Program-made: the position numbers and the translations under genes
Shown here: positions 15,545 to 25,164 of the stretch, one piece after another
How the letters are laid out: each line of letters starts with the position of its first letter
Position numbering within the stretch: position 1 is the first letter of the stretch
Assembly (NCBI GenBank): GCA_045866215.1
Contig: AP035880.1
Location: forward strand, 1,612,001 to 1,676,000
Direction of reading: 5' to 3'
Origin: Croceivirga sp009797885
Lineage (GTDB): Bacteria; Bacteroidota; Bacteroidia; Flavobacteriales; Flavobacteriaceae
DNA length: 64,000 nt
The notes under the pieces: model-generated
Databases searched by the model: none
What the model was told of the DNA's origin: nothing
What the model saw: only the letters and a program-made list of their open reading frames with translations

Positions 15545-18544
15545 ATCTATCTCAACTGCCACACCTATTATAGCCTTCGTTTTGGAACTTTTTCCGAACG
15601 GGAGCTCTTGCGTTTGGCACAAAGGAACCACTTAAAACAACTGGTCCTAACCGATATCAATAACACCTCGGCTTGCTTGAATTTTGTACGGGAAGCCCCT
15701 AAATACGATATCACACCTGTCTTGGGCATCGATTTTAGAAATGGGGTTGACCAATGCTTTGTAGGAATTGCCAAAAACAATAATGGCTATCAGGAACTGA
15801 ACCAATTTTTGTCCCATCACCTTCATAATGGCATTGGGATTCCCCAACAAGCACCAAATTTCAAGGATGTCTTTGTAATCTATCCTTTTGAAAAAGTACG
15901 CTTACATCAAAAGGAAACGTTTTTGGATCATGAATATATCGGTATTTCCATCAAAAACTTACGGAAGCTCCCCTTTTCACGATTAAAGGACCATCGGGAC
16001 AAATTAGTGGTACAGCAGCCCGTTACCTTTAGGGATAAAAGGGACTTCAATGCCCATCGATTGCTTAGGGCCATCGACAACAATGTTTTATTGAGCAAGT
16101 TGGAGGAAACGGAAGTGGCCAGTGCAGATGAAAAAATGTATCCGTTGGAAAATCTGGCCGCGGCTTTTTCAGAATATCCCCATATCCTTGAAAATACCCA
16201 ACACCTATTGCGGCAATGCACTATCTATTTTGATTTTTCAAAGGATCGGAAGCCCCAAAATTTAAAGTGTTACACCACAAGCGAAAAGGAAGATGGCGAA
16301 TTGCTTGAAAAGCTATGTCATGAAGGGCTTCCCAAACGCTATAAAAATGGGGTTTCGGAAATCATAAAAAAAAGATTGACCAAAGAGCTCACCCTTATCA
16401 AAAAGATGGGGTTTGTCTCTTACTTCCTCATTAATTGGGACATTGTTTCCCACGCCAGGGAAAAAGGCTTTTATTATGTAGGTCGCGGTAGTGGTGCAAA
16501 TAGTATTGTAGCCTACCTGCTGTACATTACCGATGTCGATCCCATAGAACTTGATTTGTATTTTGAGCGGTTCATCAACCTATACCGTGCCAACCCTCCG
16601 GACTTTGATGTCGATTTTTCATGGCGGGACCGCGAGTACATGACCCAATATATCTTTAATCGTTTTGACCATGTGGCCCTGGTGGGCACCTATGTGACCT
16701 TTAAACGAAAAGGGGTGATCCGTGAATTGGGGAAAGTGTTTGGTTTGCCAAAGGATGAAATTGATGCCTTGAGCAATGGTACCCTTCCACCATCAAGGAT
16801 TGACAGTATGGCAAGGCTCGTTCTTACGTATGGAAAATTGGTGGAAGGCATGCCCAATTATGTTAGTGTACACGCCAGTGGAATACTTATCAGTGAAAAA
16901 CCGTTACACCATTTTTCGGCAACGTTTATGCCCCCCAAGGGGTTTGCCACGGCCCATTTTGATATGGTCATCGCAGAAGATGTGGGGCTTTTTAAGTTCG
17001 ATATCCTAGCGCAACGGGGATTGGGAAAAATAAAGGATACCGTAGCCATCATAAAACAGAACCAACCGGAAAAGGCAAACTTTGATATTCATGATGTATC
17101 TGGGTTTTATACCAATCCTGTCATTAACAACCTCATAAAAACAGCGCAGTGCATGGGCTGTTTTTATGTGGAGTCCCCGGCCATGCGCATGCTCCTTAAA
17201 AAATTGGAGGTGGACAATTATTTGGGATTGGTGGCGGCCAGTTCCATCATTAGGCCCGGGGTTGCCAAAAGTGGGATGATGCGTGAATATATCCTCAGGC
17301 ATCGAAATCCTACCAGGGCAGAGGAGAAAGCGCATCCGGTAATGCTCAATATTATGCCCGAGACCTATGGGGTCATGGTCTACCAGGAAGACGTCATCAA
17401 AGTAGCGCACTATTTTGCAGATTTGACCCTTGGCGAGGCCGATGTCCTTCGCCGTGGCATGAGTGGTAAATTTCGCTCGCGGGAAGAGTTCGAAAAAGTA
17501 AAGGGAAAGTTTCGAAGTAATTGCATCAAAAAAGGCTACGATGAAAAACTCATCGATGGAATCTGGGACCAAGTGGCCAGTTTTGCAGGCTATGCCTTTG
17601 CCAAGGGGCACTCCGCTTCCTATGCGGTAGAAAGCTATCAAAGCCTGTTTCTAAGGGCCTATTTTCCCCTGGAATTTATGGTCGCCGTCCTAAATAATGG
17701 CGGAGGGTTCTATCGCCCTGAATTTTATGTGAACGAAGCGCGAATGCTTGGGGCAACCATCCATCCCCCCTGTATCAATCTAAGCCATATTGCAAATGTC
17801 ATCCACGGAAAACATATTTATTTGGGATTGATGTATTTGCGGGAGTTGGAAGAACGTGTTATGCGAAGTATCCTCAAAGAACGGGAAGCCAACGGAAAGT
17901 TTACCTCCCTGGAAAACTTTGTTGATCGCGTTATGATTTCAATAGAGCAAATAAGCATTTTAATACGTATCGATGCCTTACGGTTTACGGGTACCAACAA
18001 ACATGAACTGCTCTGGAAAGCACACCTGATGCTCTCAAAAACCAAACGATTGGACCATCCCAAGCTATTTCCCCCCAAATGCCGCAACTTTCAAATTCCT
18101 GAGTTGCATACAACACCTCCCGAAACTGCTTTTGAACAGTGGGAACTTCTTGGTTTTCCATTGTGCAATCCTTTTGAATTATTGCAGGAACCTCCCAAAA
18201 ACAAGAACGGACAACGGGATTTGGAACGGTATCTCAATAACCATATTGATATTTATGGGTACCTGATAACGGTAAAGAACACCAGCACCCATAAAGGGGA
18301 ACGCATGCATTTTGCAACCTTACTGGATCGGTATGGTGAAGTATTTGATACCGTACTTTTTCCTCCCATAGCGGCAAAGTATCGTTTTAGGGGCAAGGGC
18401 ATTTATCGCTTTTATGGAAAAGTGGTCAGCGAATTTGGATTCTTGAGCATTGAGGTCATAAAAATGCAAAAGGAAAATTATATCGAAGACCCCAGGTATG
18501 CCGATATGAAAACGAGTAGAAAAATGTTCACGATCAATAAATGA
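15545..18544 (+). CDS. dnaE2: second DNA polymerase III alpha subunit (error-prone DnaE type)
   Basis: About 1000 residues: N-terminal PHP domain beginning YLNCHTYYSLRFGTFSE, polymerase palm with PDFDVDFSWRDRE (catalytic aspartates), fingers with YVGRGSGANSIVAYLL, then HhH and OB parts. The frame is open back to a stop at 15521, but no ATG, GTG or TTG precedes the PHP motif. The natural first codon would be ATC at 15545, while the first conventional start is TTG at 15608, which would delete the first histidine motif. Start therefore uncertain. It lies downstream of dinB in the same operon and probably performs damage-induced synthesis. Confidence 0.87.
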   Translation: MYLNCHTYYSLRFGTFSERELLRLAQRNHLKQLVLTDINNTSACLNFVREAPKYDITPVLGIDFRNGVDQCFVGIAKNNNGYQELNQFLSHHLHNGIGIPQQAPNFKDVFVIYPFEKVRLHQKETFLDHEYIGISIKNLRKLPFSRLKDHRDKLVVQQPVTFRDKRDFNAHRLLRAIDNNVLLSKLEETEVASADEKMYPLENLAAAFSEYPHILENTQHLLRQCTIYFDFSKDRKPQNLKCYTTSEKEDGELLEKLCHEGLPKRYKNGVSEIIKKRLTKELTLIKKMGFVSYFLINWDIVSHAREKGFYYVGRGSGANSIVAYLLYITDVDPIELDLYFERFINLYRANPPDFDVDFSWRDREYMTQYIFNRFDHVALVGTYVTFKRKGVIRELGKVFGLPKDEIDALSNGTLPPSRIDSMARLVLTYGKLVEGMPNYVSVHASGILISEKPLHHFSATFMPPKGFATAHFDMVIAEDVGLFKFDILAQRGLGKIKDTVAIIKQNQPEKANFDIHDVSGFYTNPVINNLIKTAQCMGCFYVESPAMRMLLKKLEVDNYLGLVAASSIIRPGVAKSGMMREYILRHRNPTRAEEKAHPVMLNIMPETYGVMVYQEDVIKVAHYFADLTLGEADVLRRGMSGKFRSREEFEKVKGKFRSNCIKKGYDEKLIDGIWDQVASFAGYAFAKGHSASYAVESYQSLFLRAYFPLEFMVAVLNNGGGFYRPEFYVNEARMLGATIHPPCINLSHIANVIHGKHIYLGLMYLRELEERVMRSILKEREANGKFTSLENFVDRVMISIEQISILIRIDALRFTGTNKHELLWKAHLMLSKTKRLDHPKLFPPKCRNFQIPELHTTPPETAFEQWELLGFPLCNPFELLQEPPKNKNGQRDLERYLNNHIDIYGYLITVKNTSTHKGERMHFATLLDRYGEVFDTVLFPPIAAKYRFRGKGIYRFYGKVVSEFGFLSIEVIKMQKENYIEDPRYADMKTSRKMFTINK

Positions 18545-18584
18545 TCGAATTAATCCGTATTTTTATATATAGAAGATATATACA

Positions 18585-18830
18585 TTGGAAAAAATAAGAA
18601 AATTGATTGATGTTGACGCTGAAAGTTTGCAAATTCTCGAGGCTGAGGCAAAAAAGCAAAAACGTTCCTTAAAAAGCTATCTGGAACATACCTTGGAGGA
18701 AACGGCCAAAAAGCTGGAATCCCCATCCGAAGGGTACATGCTCATGATGGATGAAATGTTGGCTCGTGTAGCAGAGGGAAAGGCGGAATATGTTGATATT
18801 GCCGAAATAGAGAAAAAATATGGGCTTTAA
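18585..18830 (+). CDS. antitoxin-like small protein of a type II TA pair
   Basis: An 81-residue protein starting at TTG, charged and helical, beginning EKIRKLIDVDAESLQILEAE. The N-terminal part resembles a ribbon-helix-helix-like DNA-binding antitoxin; the C-terminal half (EGYMLMMDEMLARVAEGKAE) would wrap the toxin. It overlaps the RelE/ParE-like gene by 11 bases in the usual antitoxin-first order. Likely autorepressed with its toxin; the AT-rich stretch 18560-18584 holds the promoter region. Confidence 0.7.
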   Translation: MEKIRKLIDVDAESLQILEAEAKKQKRSLKSYLEHTLEETAKKLESPSEGYMLMMDEMLARVAEGKAEYVDIAEIEKKYGL

Positions 18831-19089
18831 AGTCCTCATGCTCAGCGAAGCTGTAATTGAACTTCATGTCGCTGAATGCTTTTTTGCCTCCAAAAACCTA
18901 TCGCGGGAGTTTCTGAATGATTTTGCACGGCAACTTCAATTTTTAAAGACCACTCCCTACTCATTTCAAGTGAGGTATAGGGGCATTCGAGCTTTAAATT
19001 TTGAACAGTTCAATTACTCAATTCATTATAAAGTAGACAAGGAAGAAGTAGTGATATATCGTATTTTAAACCAAAGACAGAATTTTTGA
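18820..19089 (+). CDS. RelE/ParE-family toxin
   Basis: An 89-residue protein with the ParE/RelE pattern: an N-terminal strand, a helix pair ending in LQFLKTTPYSFQVRYRGIR, then strands with FNYSIHYKVDKEEVVIYRIL. The conserved arginine-rich strand and C-terminal tyrosine-arginine strand fit mRNA interferase or gyrase-poison relatives; which one cannot be said. Start overlaps the antitoxin end. Confidence 0.78.
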   Translation: MGFKVLMLSEAVIELHVAECFFASKNLSREFLNDFARQLQFLKTTPYSFQVRYRGIRALNFEQFNYSIHYKVDKEEVVIYRILNQRQNF

Positions 19090-19093
19090 AAAC

Positions 19094-19465
19094 ATGAAGA
19101 TCAGGATAAAGGGGGACACCGTTCGTTTTCGTCTCACCAAAAGCGAAGTAAAGGCATTATGCGAAACGGGTACGATCAAAGAACAGACCCATTTTGGAGA
19201 TGCCACATTCGGCTATACCGTACAAATGGATTCCAATACAACGGCAATGCATGCCGAATTCAAGGATAACAACATCACACTTTTCCTTCCCAAAATACTG
19301 GGTAAGGATTGGTTTGAAAACAATAGGGTGGGTTTTGAACATGACCAAAAAACCCAAACAGGGACCTTATATCTCCTTTTGGAAAAGGATTTTACCTGCT
19401 TGGACAACACCTTGGAAGACCAGTCCGATAACTACCCCAATCCAAAACTGGAGCCCAATCCATGA
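19094..19465 (+). CDS. DUF7009-like protein linked to molybdoenzyme
   Basis: A 123-residue beta-rich protein starting MKIRIKGDTVRFRLTKSEV and ending with CLDNTLEDQSDNYPNPKL, which resembles the DUF7009 family. It starts four bases after the toxin stop and lies 12 bases before the FdhF-like gene, so it is probably co-expressed with the oxidoreductase and may help its maturation. The function is unknown. Confidence 0.65.
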   Translation: MKIRIKGDTVRFRLTKSEVKALCETGTIKEQTHFGDATFGYTVQMDSNTTAMHAEFKDNNITLFLPKILGKDWFENNRVGFEHDQKTQTGTLYLLLEKDFTCLDNTLEDQSDNYPNPKLEPNP

Positions 19466-19477
19466 AATAGCGTTACC

Positions 19478-21787
19478 ATGTCCAAAAGCACCACTTTCAA
19501 ACGAACCATTTCCCTTACGGGCAACATAAAATTTACAGGGCTGGAACTCAAGGAACCTATGGACGTTTCCGCTGGAATGTTGGGAATAAAAGAGGCCTTG
19601 CGACACAGTGTCAAAGAAATGGGGATCATGCGTTCCATGAGGGCACTCCTGGAAATGAACCAGGAAAAGGGCTTTCGTTGCCCCAGTTGTGCCTGGCCCG
19701 TTCCGGAAAATCCCTCCAAAATTGCGGAATACTGTGAGAATGGGGCAAAAGCCCTGGCCGATGAGGCCACCCTGGAAAGGATAGGGGCCGATTTTTTTGC
19801 CAAACACTCCGTGGAAGCACTTTCACAATTAAGTGATTATGAACTCAACAAGTTTGGGCGGCTGACCGAGCCCCTGGTGCTACGACCTGGAAAAGTACAT
19901 TACGAACCTATTTCCTGGGAGGACGCTTATGAATTGATGGCCCAGGAATTAAGAAATGTACCCCATCCGGACGAGGCGATCTTTTACACCTCCGGTCGTT
20001 CCAGTAACGAAGCTGCTTTTTTGTACGGCATGTTCGCCAGGGCATTTGGGACGAACAATATGCCCGATTGTTCCAATATGTGCCATGAATCTTCCGGAGT
20101 GGCCCTTTCGCAGACCCTGGGCATTGGAAAGGGATCCGTAAAAGTGGACGATCTATATGGGGCCGATGTGGTCCTGGTGGTAGGCCAAAACCCTGGGACC
20201 AACCACCCCAGAATGCTCTCTGCCCTGGAAAAGTGCAAGAAAAATGGGGGAAAGATCATTAGTATCAATCCATTGGCCGAAACGGCAATGGTCAAATTCA
20301 AAAACCCACAAAAAGTAGGGAGCATGTTGGGAGGAGGTACCGCAATTGCGGACATCCACCTTCAGGTAAAAATCAATGAGGACATCGCATTGGCAAAATT
20401 ACTGTTGAAAAAACTGGTTGCTCTTGATGCCGAACAAGGCAATGTCCTTGACCATGACTTTATCCAAAATTACGTGGCCGGATATGACGCCCTGTTGAAC
20501 GATTTAAATGGATTTGATGAAAGTACCCTCTTAAAGCGTACCGGGGTTTCCCAGGAAAAGATCGACAAAACAGTGGAACTGCTGGCCTCAAAACCCAATA
20601 TCATTATATGTTGGGCCATGGGAATTACCCAACACAAAAATGCCGTGGAAACCATTCAGGAATATGTAAATATTCTTCTGGTAAAGGGCGCATTGGGAAA
20701 ACCGTTTGCAGGAACTTGTCCCGTTAGGGGCCATAGCAATGTACAGGGGGATAGGAGTGTTGGCATTATGCATTATGTCAGCAAAGAGCTCAATCGGCGC
20801 ATATCTGAAAATTTAGGTTTCGATCCCCCGACCAAAGCGGGCCATGATACCGTTGGGGCCATCAAGGCCATGTATGAGGGCAAGGCCAAGGTATTCATTT
20901 GTCTTGGTGGTAATTTTGTGATGGCCGCTTCGGATACGGCTTATACGGCGGAGGCCGTTCAAAACTGTACATTAACGGTGCAGATAAGCACCAAACTGAA
21001 CCGCAGCCATTTGGTGACCGGGGAAACTGCGCTGTTGTTACCCACTTTTGGCCGTTCCGAAAAAGATGTAAAAAAAGGGAATCCCCAATTTTTGACCATG
21101 GAAAGCAGTACAGGAAAGGTACGGCAAAGCAAAGGGCTCCTAAAACCCGCATCGCCGCATATTAAGAGTGAACCTGAAATCATTGGGATGTTGGCACATA
21201 CCTATTTTCAGGGAAAACATCCATTGCCATGGAAAGAACTGGCCTACGATTACGAAAAAATCCGAAGCTTAATTGACAAAACGGTGAAGGGATTTAAGGA
21301 TACCAGTGCCCGTTCAAAAGGCCATGGCTACTACCTGCCCAACAATGTGCGGGAAAGGGATTTCAGCAAATTGCCCAATGGAAAGGCACAATTGACCTTA
21401 AATAAACTCCCGGAAGTGGTATTGGGAAAGGACGAACTGTTGTTAATGACCATTCGTTCGCACGACCAATTCAACACTACAATTTATGGGCTGCATGACC
21501 GCTACAGGGGGGTCCATAACGAACGAAGGGTGATTTTTCTCAATCCCGTTGATATGGAAAAACGCGGTATTGAAAAAAGACAGGTACTCAATTTGATCAG
21601 CAGGTACCACGGACAGGAACGGAAAGCCGAACAGTTTTTGGCGATTCCCTATGACATCCCGGAGGGCAATGCAGCAGCGTATTTTCCGGAAACCAATCTT
21701 TTGGTTCCCATTGATGAGTTTGCGGATAAGAGCAGAACCCCGATAAGCAAATCGATAAGGATTCGTCTTGAAAAAGTTAACGGCTGA
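19478..21787 (+). CDS. FdhF/YdeP-family molybdopterin oxidoreductase
   Basis: A 769-residue formate-dehydrogenase-alpha-like enzyme. N-terminal cysteines CPSCAW (about C66, C69) and YCENG form a reduced iron-sulfur site. The Mo-ligand region is NMCHESSGVALSQTLG, and FAGTCPVRGHSNVQGDRSVG follows. A C-terminal molydopterin dinucleotide-binding domain contains SHDQFNTTIYGLHDRYRG. No signal peptide is seen, so it is cytoplasmic. YdeP-like relatives are implicated in acid resistance or formate chemistry, but the substrate is unproven. No fdhD is in the window. Confidence 0.88.
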   Translation: MSKSTTFKRTISLTGNIKFTGLELKEPMDVSAGMLGIKEALRHSVKEMGIMRSMRALLEMNQEKGFRCPSCAWPVPENPSKIAEYCENGAKALADEATLERIGADFFAKHSVEALSQLSDYELNKFGRLTEPLVLRPGKVHYEPISWEDAYELMAQELRNVPHPDEAIFYTSGRSSNEAAFLYGMFARAFGTNNMPDCSNMCHESSGVALSQTLGIGKGSVKVDDLYGADVVLVVGQNPGTNHPRMLSALEKCKKNGGKIISINPLAETAMVKFKNPQKVGSMLGGGTAIADIHLQVKINEDIALAKLLLKKLVALDAEQGNVLDHDFIQNYVAGYDALLNDLNGFDESTLLKRTGVSQEKIDKTVELLASKPNIIICWAMGITQHKNAVETIQEYVNILLVKGALGKPFAGTCPVRGHSNVQGDRSVGIMHYVSKELNRRISENLGFDPPTKAGHDTVGAIKAMYEGKAKVFICLGGNFVMAASDTAYTAEAVQNCTLTVQISTKLNRSHLVTGETALLLPTFGRSEKDVKKGNPQFLTMESSTGKVRQSKGLLKPASPHIKSEPEIIGMLAHTYFQGKHPLPWKELAYDYEKIRSLIDKTVKGFKDTSARSKGHGYYLPNNVRERDFSKLPNGKAQLTLNKLPEVVLGKDELLLMTIRSHDQFNTTIYGLHDRYRGVHNERRVIFLNPVDMEKRGIEKRQVLNLISRYHGQERKAEQFLAIPYDIPEGNAAAYFPETNLLVPIDEFADKSRTPISKSIRIRLEKVNG

Positions 21788-21792
21788 TATTG

Positions 21793-23067
21793 TTATGCTG
21801 CCAATGCCTTAAGGGCCGCTACCAAATAGTCAATGTCTTTTTTTGTTATATAAATGGCAAAAGAAAGTCTTAGGGCATTTAAGCCTTTGCTTGACATTGG
21901 TCGGCAATCAATGCCATAACGGTCCCAAAGTTGCTCTTTTACGTCTTTTACCTGTTGCCCATTGACCTCAACGACCTGGATTGCCCCGGAAAGGTCATCC
22001 AAGGCCGGGGTTTTAAGGGTGAATCTTGAATCCCCTTCCAGCTTTGAGCGAAAATACTTTTTCAATTCAAAGGTGCGCTGGTGTATGCGTTCCCCTCCGA
22101 TGATATGATGAAAATCTATGGAGGCACCCAGACCAAGAACTTCGGGAAGATTACGGGTATTGTAATTTTCCAATCGACGTATGCTGGTATCGGTATGGCC
22201 ACGGGCTACGATCAGGGGTTTTAAAAAATCCTGGCTTTCTTTTTTGGCATAAAATATCCCCACTCCTTTTGGTGAGAACAACCATTTATGGGAACTGGCG
22301 GTATAAAAATCGCAGTTCAGATCCCTTAAGTCAATAGTGAACATTCCCGCGGATTGCGCACCATCAACAGCAACCAAAATCCCCTTTTCATGAGCCATTT
22401 TTGATACTTGTTTTACAGGAAGTACCATTCCATTGGTGTTCACAATATGGCACATGGAAATGACTTTGGTTTTAGGGGTAATGGCCTTTTTATAGACTTC
22501 CACTAAATCCGATACGGTTTTGGGAAGGATCGGCAGTTCTGGCCGCACCAATGTAATGCCCTTGGTTTCTTGCCATACTTCCCATGGAATGGTGCCACTT
22601 GCATGTTCATGGTCTGCCAATATCACTTCATCGCCAGGGCTAAGATCAAAGCTCCGGGCAATCAGGTTCATGCCTTCGGTGGTGTTATGGGTCAGGGCAA
22701 TCTCTTCCGGGGAAACCGAAAATAGATTTGCGACCTTTCTTCTTACTTCTTCTTTTTCATCTTCCCATCCGCCCCACATATATTTTGAGGGAAAACCGTC
22801 CAAAAGATTCCGAAACGTATTGGTGGCCTGTTGTATGTGTGTTGATGATGCCCCCAATGAAGCATTGTTAAAATAGTGAAGTCCTTCGGCAAAGTTGAAT
22901 TGTGACTTCACCAAATCCCAATACGCTTCGGTCTTGTTTTGGATATTATCCAATCCAATTGCTTCCCAGGATGTTAGTAAACCGGCCCCAAATAAAGGAG
23001 TGGCAAAGGAACCTACGGTCCCTTGACCCAATTGCTTTAAAAAGTTTCTTCTGGAAGGGGTTTTCAT
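21793..23067 (-). CDS. exported class V aminotransferase-fold protein (isopenicillin-N-epimerase-like)
   Basis: A 424-residue PLP fold-type I protein with an N-terminal Tat-like signal SRRNFLKQLGQGTVG. Landmarks are LTHNTTEGMNLIARS, ADHEHASGTIPWE, VAVDGAQSAGMFTIDL and the PLP lysine in TASSHKWLFSPKGVG. Relatives include isopenicillin-N epimerase and cysteine desulfurase-like proteins. Export of a PLP enzyme by Tat, which carries folded proteins with cofactor, is plausible. It converges with the FdhF gene with almost no gap. Substrate unknown. Confidence 0.85.
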   Translation of the reverse strand: MKTPSRRNFLKQLGQGTVGSFATPLFGAGLLTSWEAIGLDNIQNKTEAYWDLVKSQFNFAEGLHYFNNASLGASSTHIQQATNTFRNLLDGFPSKYMWGGWEDEKEEVRRKVANLFSVSPEEIALTHNTTEGMNLIARSFDLSPGDEVILADHEHASGTIPWEVWQETKGITLVRPELPILPKTVSDLVEVYKKAITPKTKVISMCHIVNTNGMVLPVKQVSKMAHEKGILVAVDGAQSAGMFTIDLRDLNCDFYTASSHKWLFSPKGVGIFYAKKESQDFLKPLIVARGHTDTSIRRLENYNTRNLPEVLGLGASIDFHHIIGGERIHQRTFELKKYFRSKLEGDSRFTLKTPALDDLSGAIQVVEVNGQQVKDVKEQLWDRYGIDCRPMSSKGLNALRLSFAIYITKKDIDYLVAALKALAA

Positions 23068-23129
23068 GCGTTCGTACCTACTATATGGTTCCCGATAAAG
23101 TTACGAAAGCCCATGAGGTCAGGGAAGCA

Positions 23130-24308
23130 TTATTTAAAAGCAGGGATTCCCGTAATATCCGCCCCAGTGATCAAAAGGTGGATATCGTGTGTGCCCTCAT
23201 ACGTGATCACACTTTCCAGGTTCATCATATGGCGCATAATACTATAATCCCCCGTAATTCCCATTCCACCTAAAACCTGTCTGGCTTCCCTCGCTATTTT
23301 GATGGCCATATCCACATTATTGCGTTTGGCCATGGAGATTTGGGCCGTTGTGGCGCGCCCTTCATTTTTTAACTGCCCCAATCGGAAGGCCAATAACTGT
23401 GCCTTGGTGATTTCCGTAATCATTTCTGCCAATTTCTTCTGTTGGAGCTGAAAAGCGGCTATGGGCTTTCCAAATTGAACGCGTTCCTTGGCATAGCGCA
23501 GGGCCGTATCATAACAGTCCATGGCCGCTCCAATGGCGCCCCAGGCAATACCGTAACGCGCAGAATCCAAGCATCCCAGTGGGGCTCCCAATCCCGACTT
23601 ATTGGGCAATAGGTTTTCTTTGGGGACTTTTACATTATCAAAAATCAATTCCCCGGTTGCCGAGGCGCGAAGGGACCATTTGTTGTGGGTCTCCGGAGTA
23701 GAGAAACCTTCCATGCCCCGTTCCACGATCAATCCATGGATCCTACCTTCCTCATTTTTTGCCCATACCACGGCCACATCGGCAAAGGGCGAATTGGAAA
23801 TCCACAACTTGGCGCCATTTAAAAGATAGTGGTCCCCCATATCCTTGAACTTGGTTTCCATACCTCCGGGATTGGAACCATGGTTGGGTTCGGTCAGACC
23901 AAAACAGCCCATCCATTCCCCCGTGGCCAATTTGGGCAAATATTTTTTACGTTGCGCTTCGGTACCATAGGCAAAAATAGGGTACATCACCAAAGAAGAC
24001 TGTACGGAGGCCGTGGAACGAACACCACTGTCGCCACGTTCAATTTCCTGCATGATCAGACCATAACTTATTTGATCCAATCCTGCTCCCCCGTAAGCTT
24101 CGGGGATATAAGGACCAAAGGCACCTATTTCTGCCAAACCTTGAATGATTTGTTTCGGGAATTCGGCTTTTTGGGCATAGGCCTCAATGATGGGGGATAT
24201 ATCGCGTTTTACCCATTGCCTTGCGGCATCCCGTACCAATTTGTGCTCTTCAGAAAGTAAATCATCCAAATTGTAGTAATCCGGTGCTTCAAATACGTCT
24301 GGCTTCAT
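23130..24308 (-). CDS. acyl-CoA dehydrogenase (glutaryl-CoA dehydrogenase-like)
   Basis: A 392-residue FAD enzyme with the ACAD order: helical N-domain, middle beta domain GCFGLTEPNHGSNPGGMET and LNGAKLWISNSP, and C-domain VQFGKPIAAFQLQQKKLAEM. The catalytic glutamate is in the closing motif VITYEGTHDIHLL, typical of the glutaryl-CoA dehydrogenase branch that acts in lysine and tryptophan breakdown. Stands alone on the minus strand with a repeat-rich 145-base gap upstream. Confidence 0.92.
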   Translation of the reverse strand: MKPDVFEAPDYYNLDDLLSEEHKLVRDAARQWVKRDISPIIEAYAQKAEFPKQIIQGLAEIGAFGPYIPEAYGGAGLDQISYGLIMQEIERGDSGVRSTASVQSSLVMYPIFAYGTEAQRKKYLPKLATGEWMGCFGLTEPNHGSNPGGMETKFKDMGDHYLLNGAKLWISNSPFADVAVVWAKNEEGRIHGLIVERGMEGFSTPETHNKWSLRASATGELIFDNVKVPKENLLPNKSGLGAPLGCLDSARYGIAWGAIGAAMDCYDTALRYAKERVQFGKPIAAFQLQQKKLAEMITEITKAQLLAFRLGQLKNEGRATTAQISMAKRNNVDMAIKIAREARQVLGGMGITGDYSIMRHMMNLESVITYEGTHDIHLLITGADITGIPAFK

Positions 24309-24327
24309 AAATAGAATTCATTTTGTC

Positions 24328-24347
24328 ATTCCTGCATTCGCAGGAAT
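24328..24347. repeat. palindromic repeat unit, ATTCCTGC stem
   Basis: ATTCCTGC-N4-GCAGGAAT forms a perfect 8-base-pair stem. It is the first of three palindromes packed between the acyl-CoA dehydrogenase start and the trmN6 end. Confidence 0.85.
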
Positions 24348-24367
24348 CGTATTGTTTTTAGTAATGG

Positions 24368-24388
24368 ATTCCGTATCAAGTACGGAAT
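24368..24388. repeat. palindromic repeat unit, ATTCCGTA stem
   Basis: ATTCCGTA-N5-TACGGAAT forms a perfect 8-base-pair stem. The outer sequences TTGTCATTCC (24323) and GGAATGACAA (24384) also face each other, so this unit and the previous one may make one composite element. Confidence 0.85.
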
Positions 24389-24415
24389 GACAAACGCTAA
24401 CGTTAGCGTTTGTCA
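24388..24415. repeat. 28-base perfect palindrome
   Basis: The half TGACAAACGCTAAC (24388-24401) is followed directly by its exact reverse complement (24402-24415) with no loop. It lies downstream of trmN6. It may be a terminator-like cruciform or a protein-binding site. Confidence 0.92.
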
Positions 24416-24453
24416 AAGGTAGGAATCAAATATAACAGTTAAAGCCCGCATTG

Positions 24454-25164
24454 TTACATTTTTAAATAGAAGGCCTTGGTAAGTGCACCATACGCTTCGG
24501 TATACTTATGCCTTTCGGTCTCAATGACCAATTCCTTTCGAGAGACCTCTTTTTCAGAAAATGAAAATTGAATAAGGGATCTTTTGATGGGTGCGGTTGG
24601 GTTTCCCCTTACCTCCAATATCCTATTTGGGAACAATCCCTTTTCCTTGGCCAAATCCATTACGTTTTTCTCTTCAGTTTTAGGAAGGATCAGGGCAAAC
24701 TCCCCCGTATCCGAAAGTAAACTACGTACCCCTTCAATGAGCACCCGAAAAGGAAGGGTTTCATTTTGGCGGGCGTTATCCCTTGATGGGTCCCCACTGG
24801 AAACATTTTCGATGTAAAACGGGGGATTGGAAAGGATAAGATCGTAGGACTCGTCCATTTCTTCCACAAATTCTTGAAACGAGGCATGATAACAGAACAG
24901 TCGATCCGCCCAGACCGAAGCCTCAAAATTCTCCACACACTGCTCATAAGCATTGGCATTCAACTCTATGGCATCAATGGCTTCGGCTTGGGACCTTTGG
25001 GCCATTTGTAGTGCGAGAAGACCTGTGCCCGCTCCAACGTCCAAAATGTTCTTGGGATGGTTTTCCAAAGAGGTCCAAGCTCCCAAAAGTACCCCATCCG
25101 TACCTACCTTCATGGCGCACCGGTCCTGGTGGATGGTAAACTGTTTAAACTTAAAGGGCTTCAT
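24454..25164 (-). CDS. trmN6: tRNA1(Val) (adenine37-N6)-methyltransferase
   Basis: A class I SAM methyltransferase of 236 residues from the ATG at 25164. The start MKPFKFKQFTIHQDRCAMKV and GTDGVLLGAW are characteristic of TrmN6/YfiC. The SAM loop is LDVGAGTGLLAL and the N6-adenine catalytic motif is SNPPFY. An upstream in-frame extension to 25221 is possible but would overlap the sulfatase further and lacks conservation. It overlaps the sulfatase end by 14 bases. Confidence 0.9.
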   Translation of the reverse strand: MKPFKFKQFTIHQDRCAMKVGTDGVLLGAWTSLENHPKNILDVGAGTGLLALQMAQRSQAEAIDAIELNANAYEQCVENFEASVWADRLFCYHASFQEFVEEMDESYDLILSNPPFYIENVSSGDPSRDNARQNETLPFRVLIEGVRSLLSDTGEFALILPKTEEKNVMDLAKEKGLFPNRILEVRGNPTAPIKRSLIQFSFSEKEVSRKELVIETERHKYTEAYGALTKAFYLKM

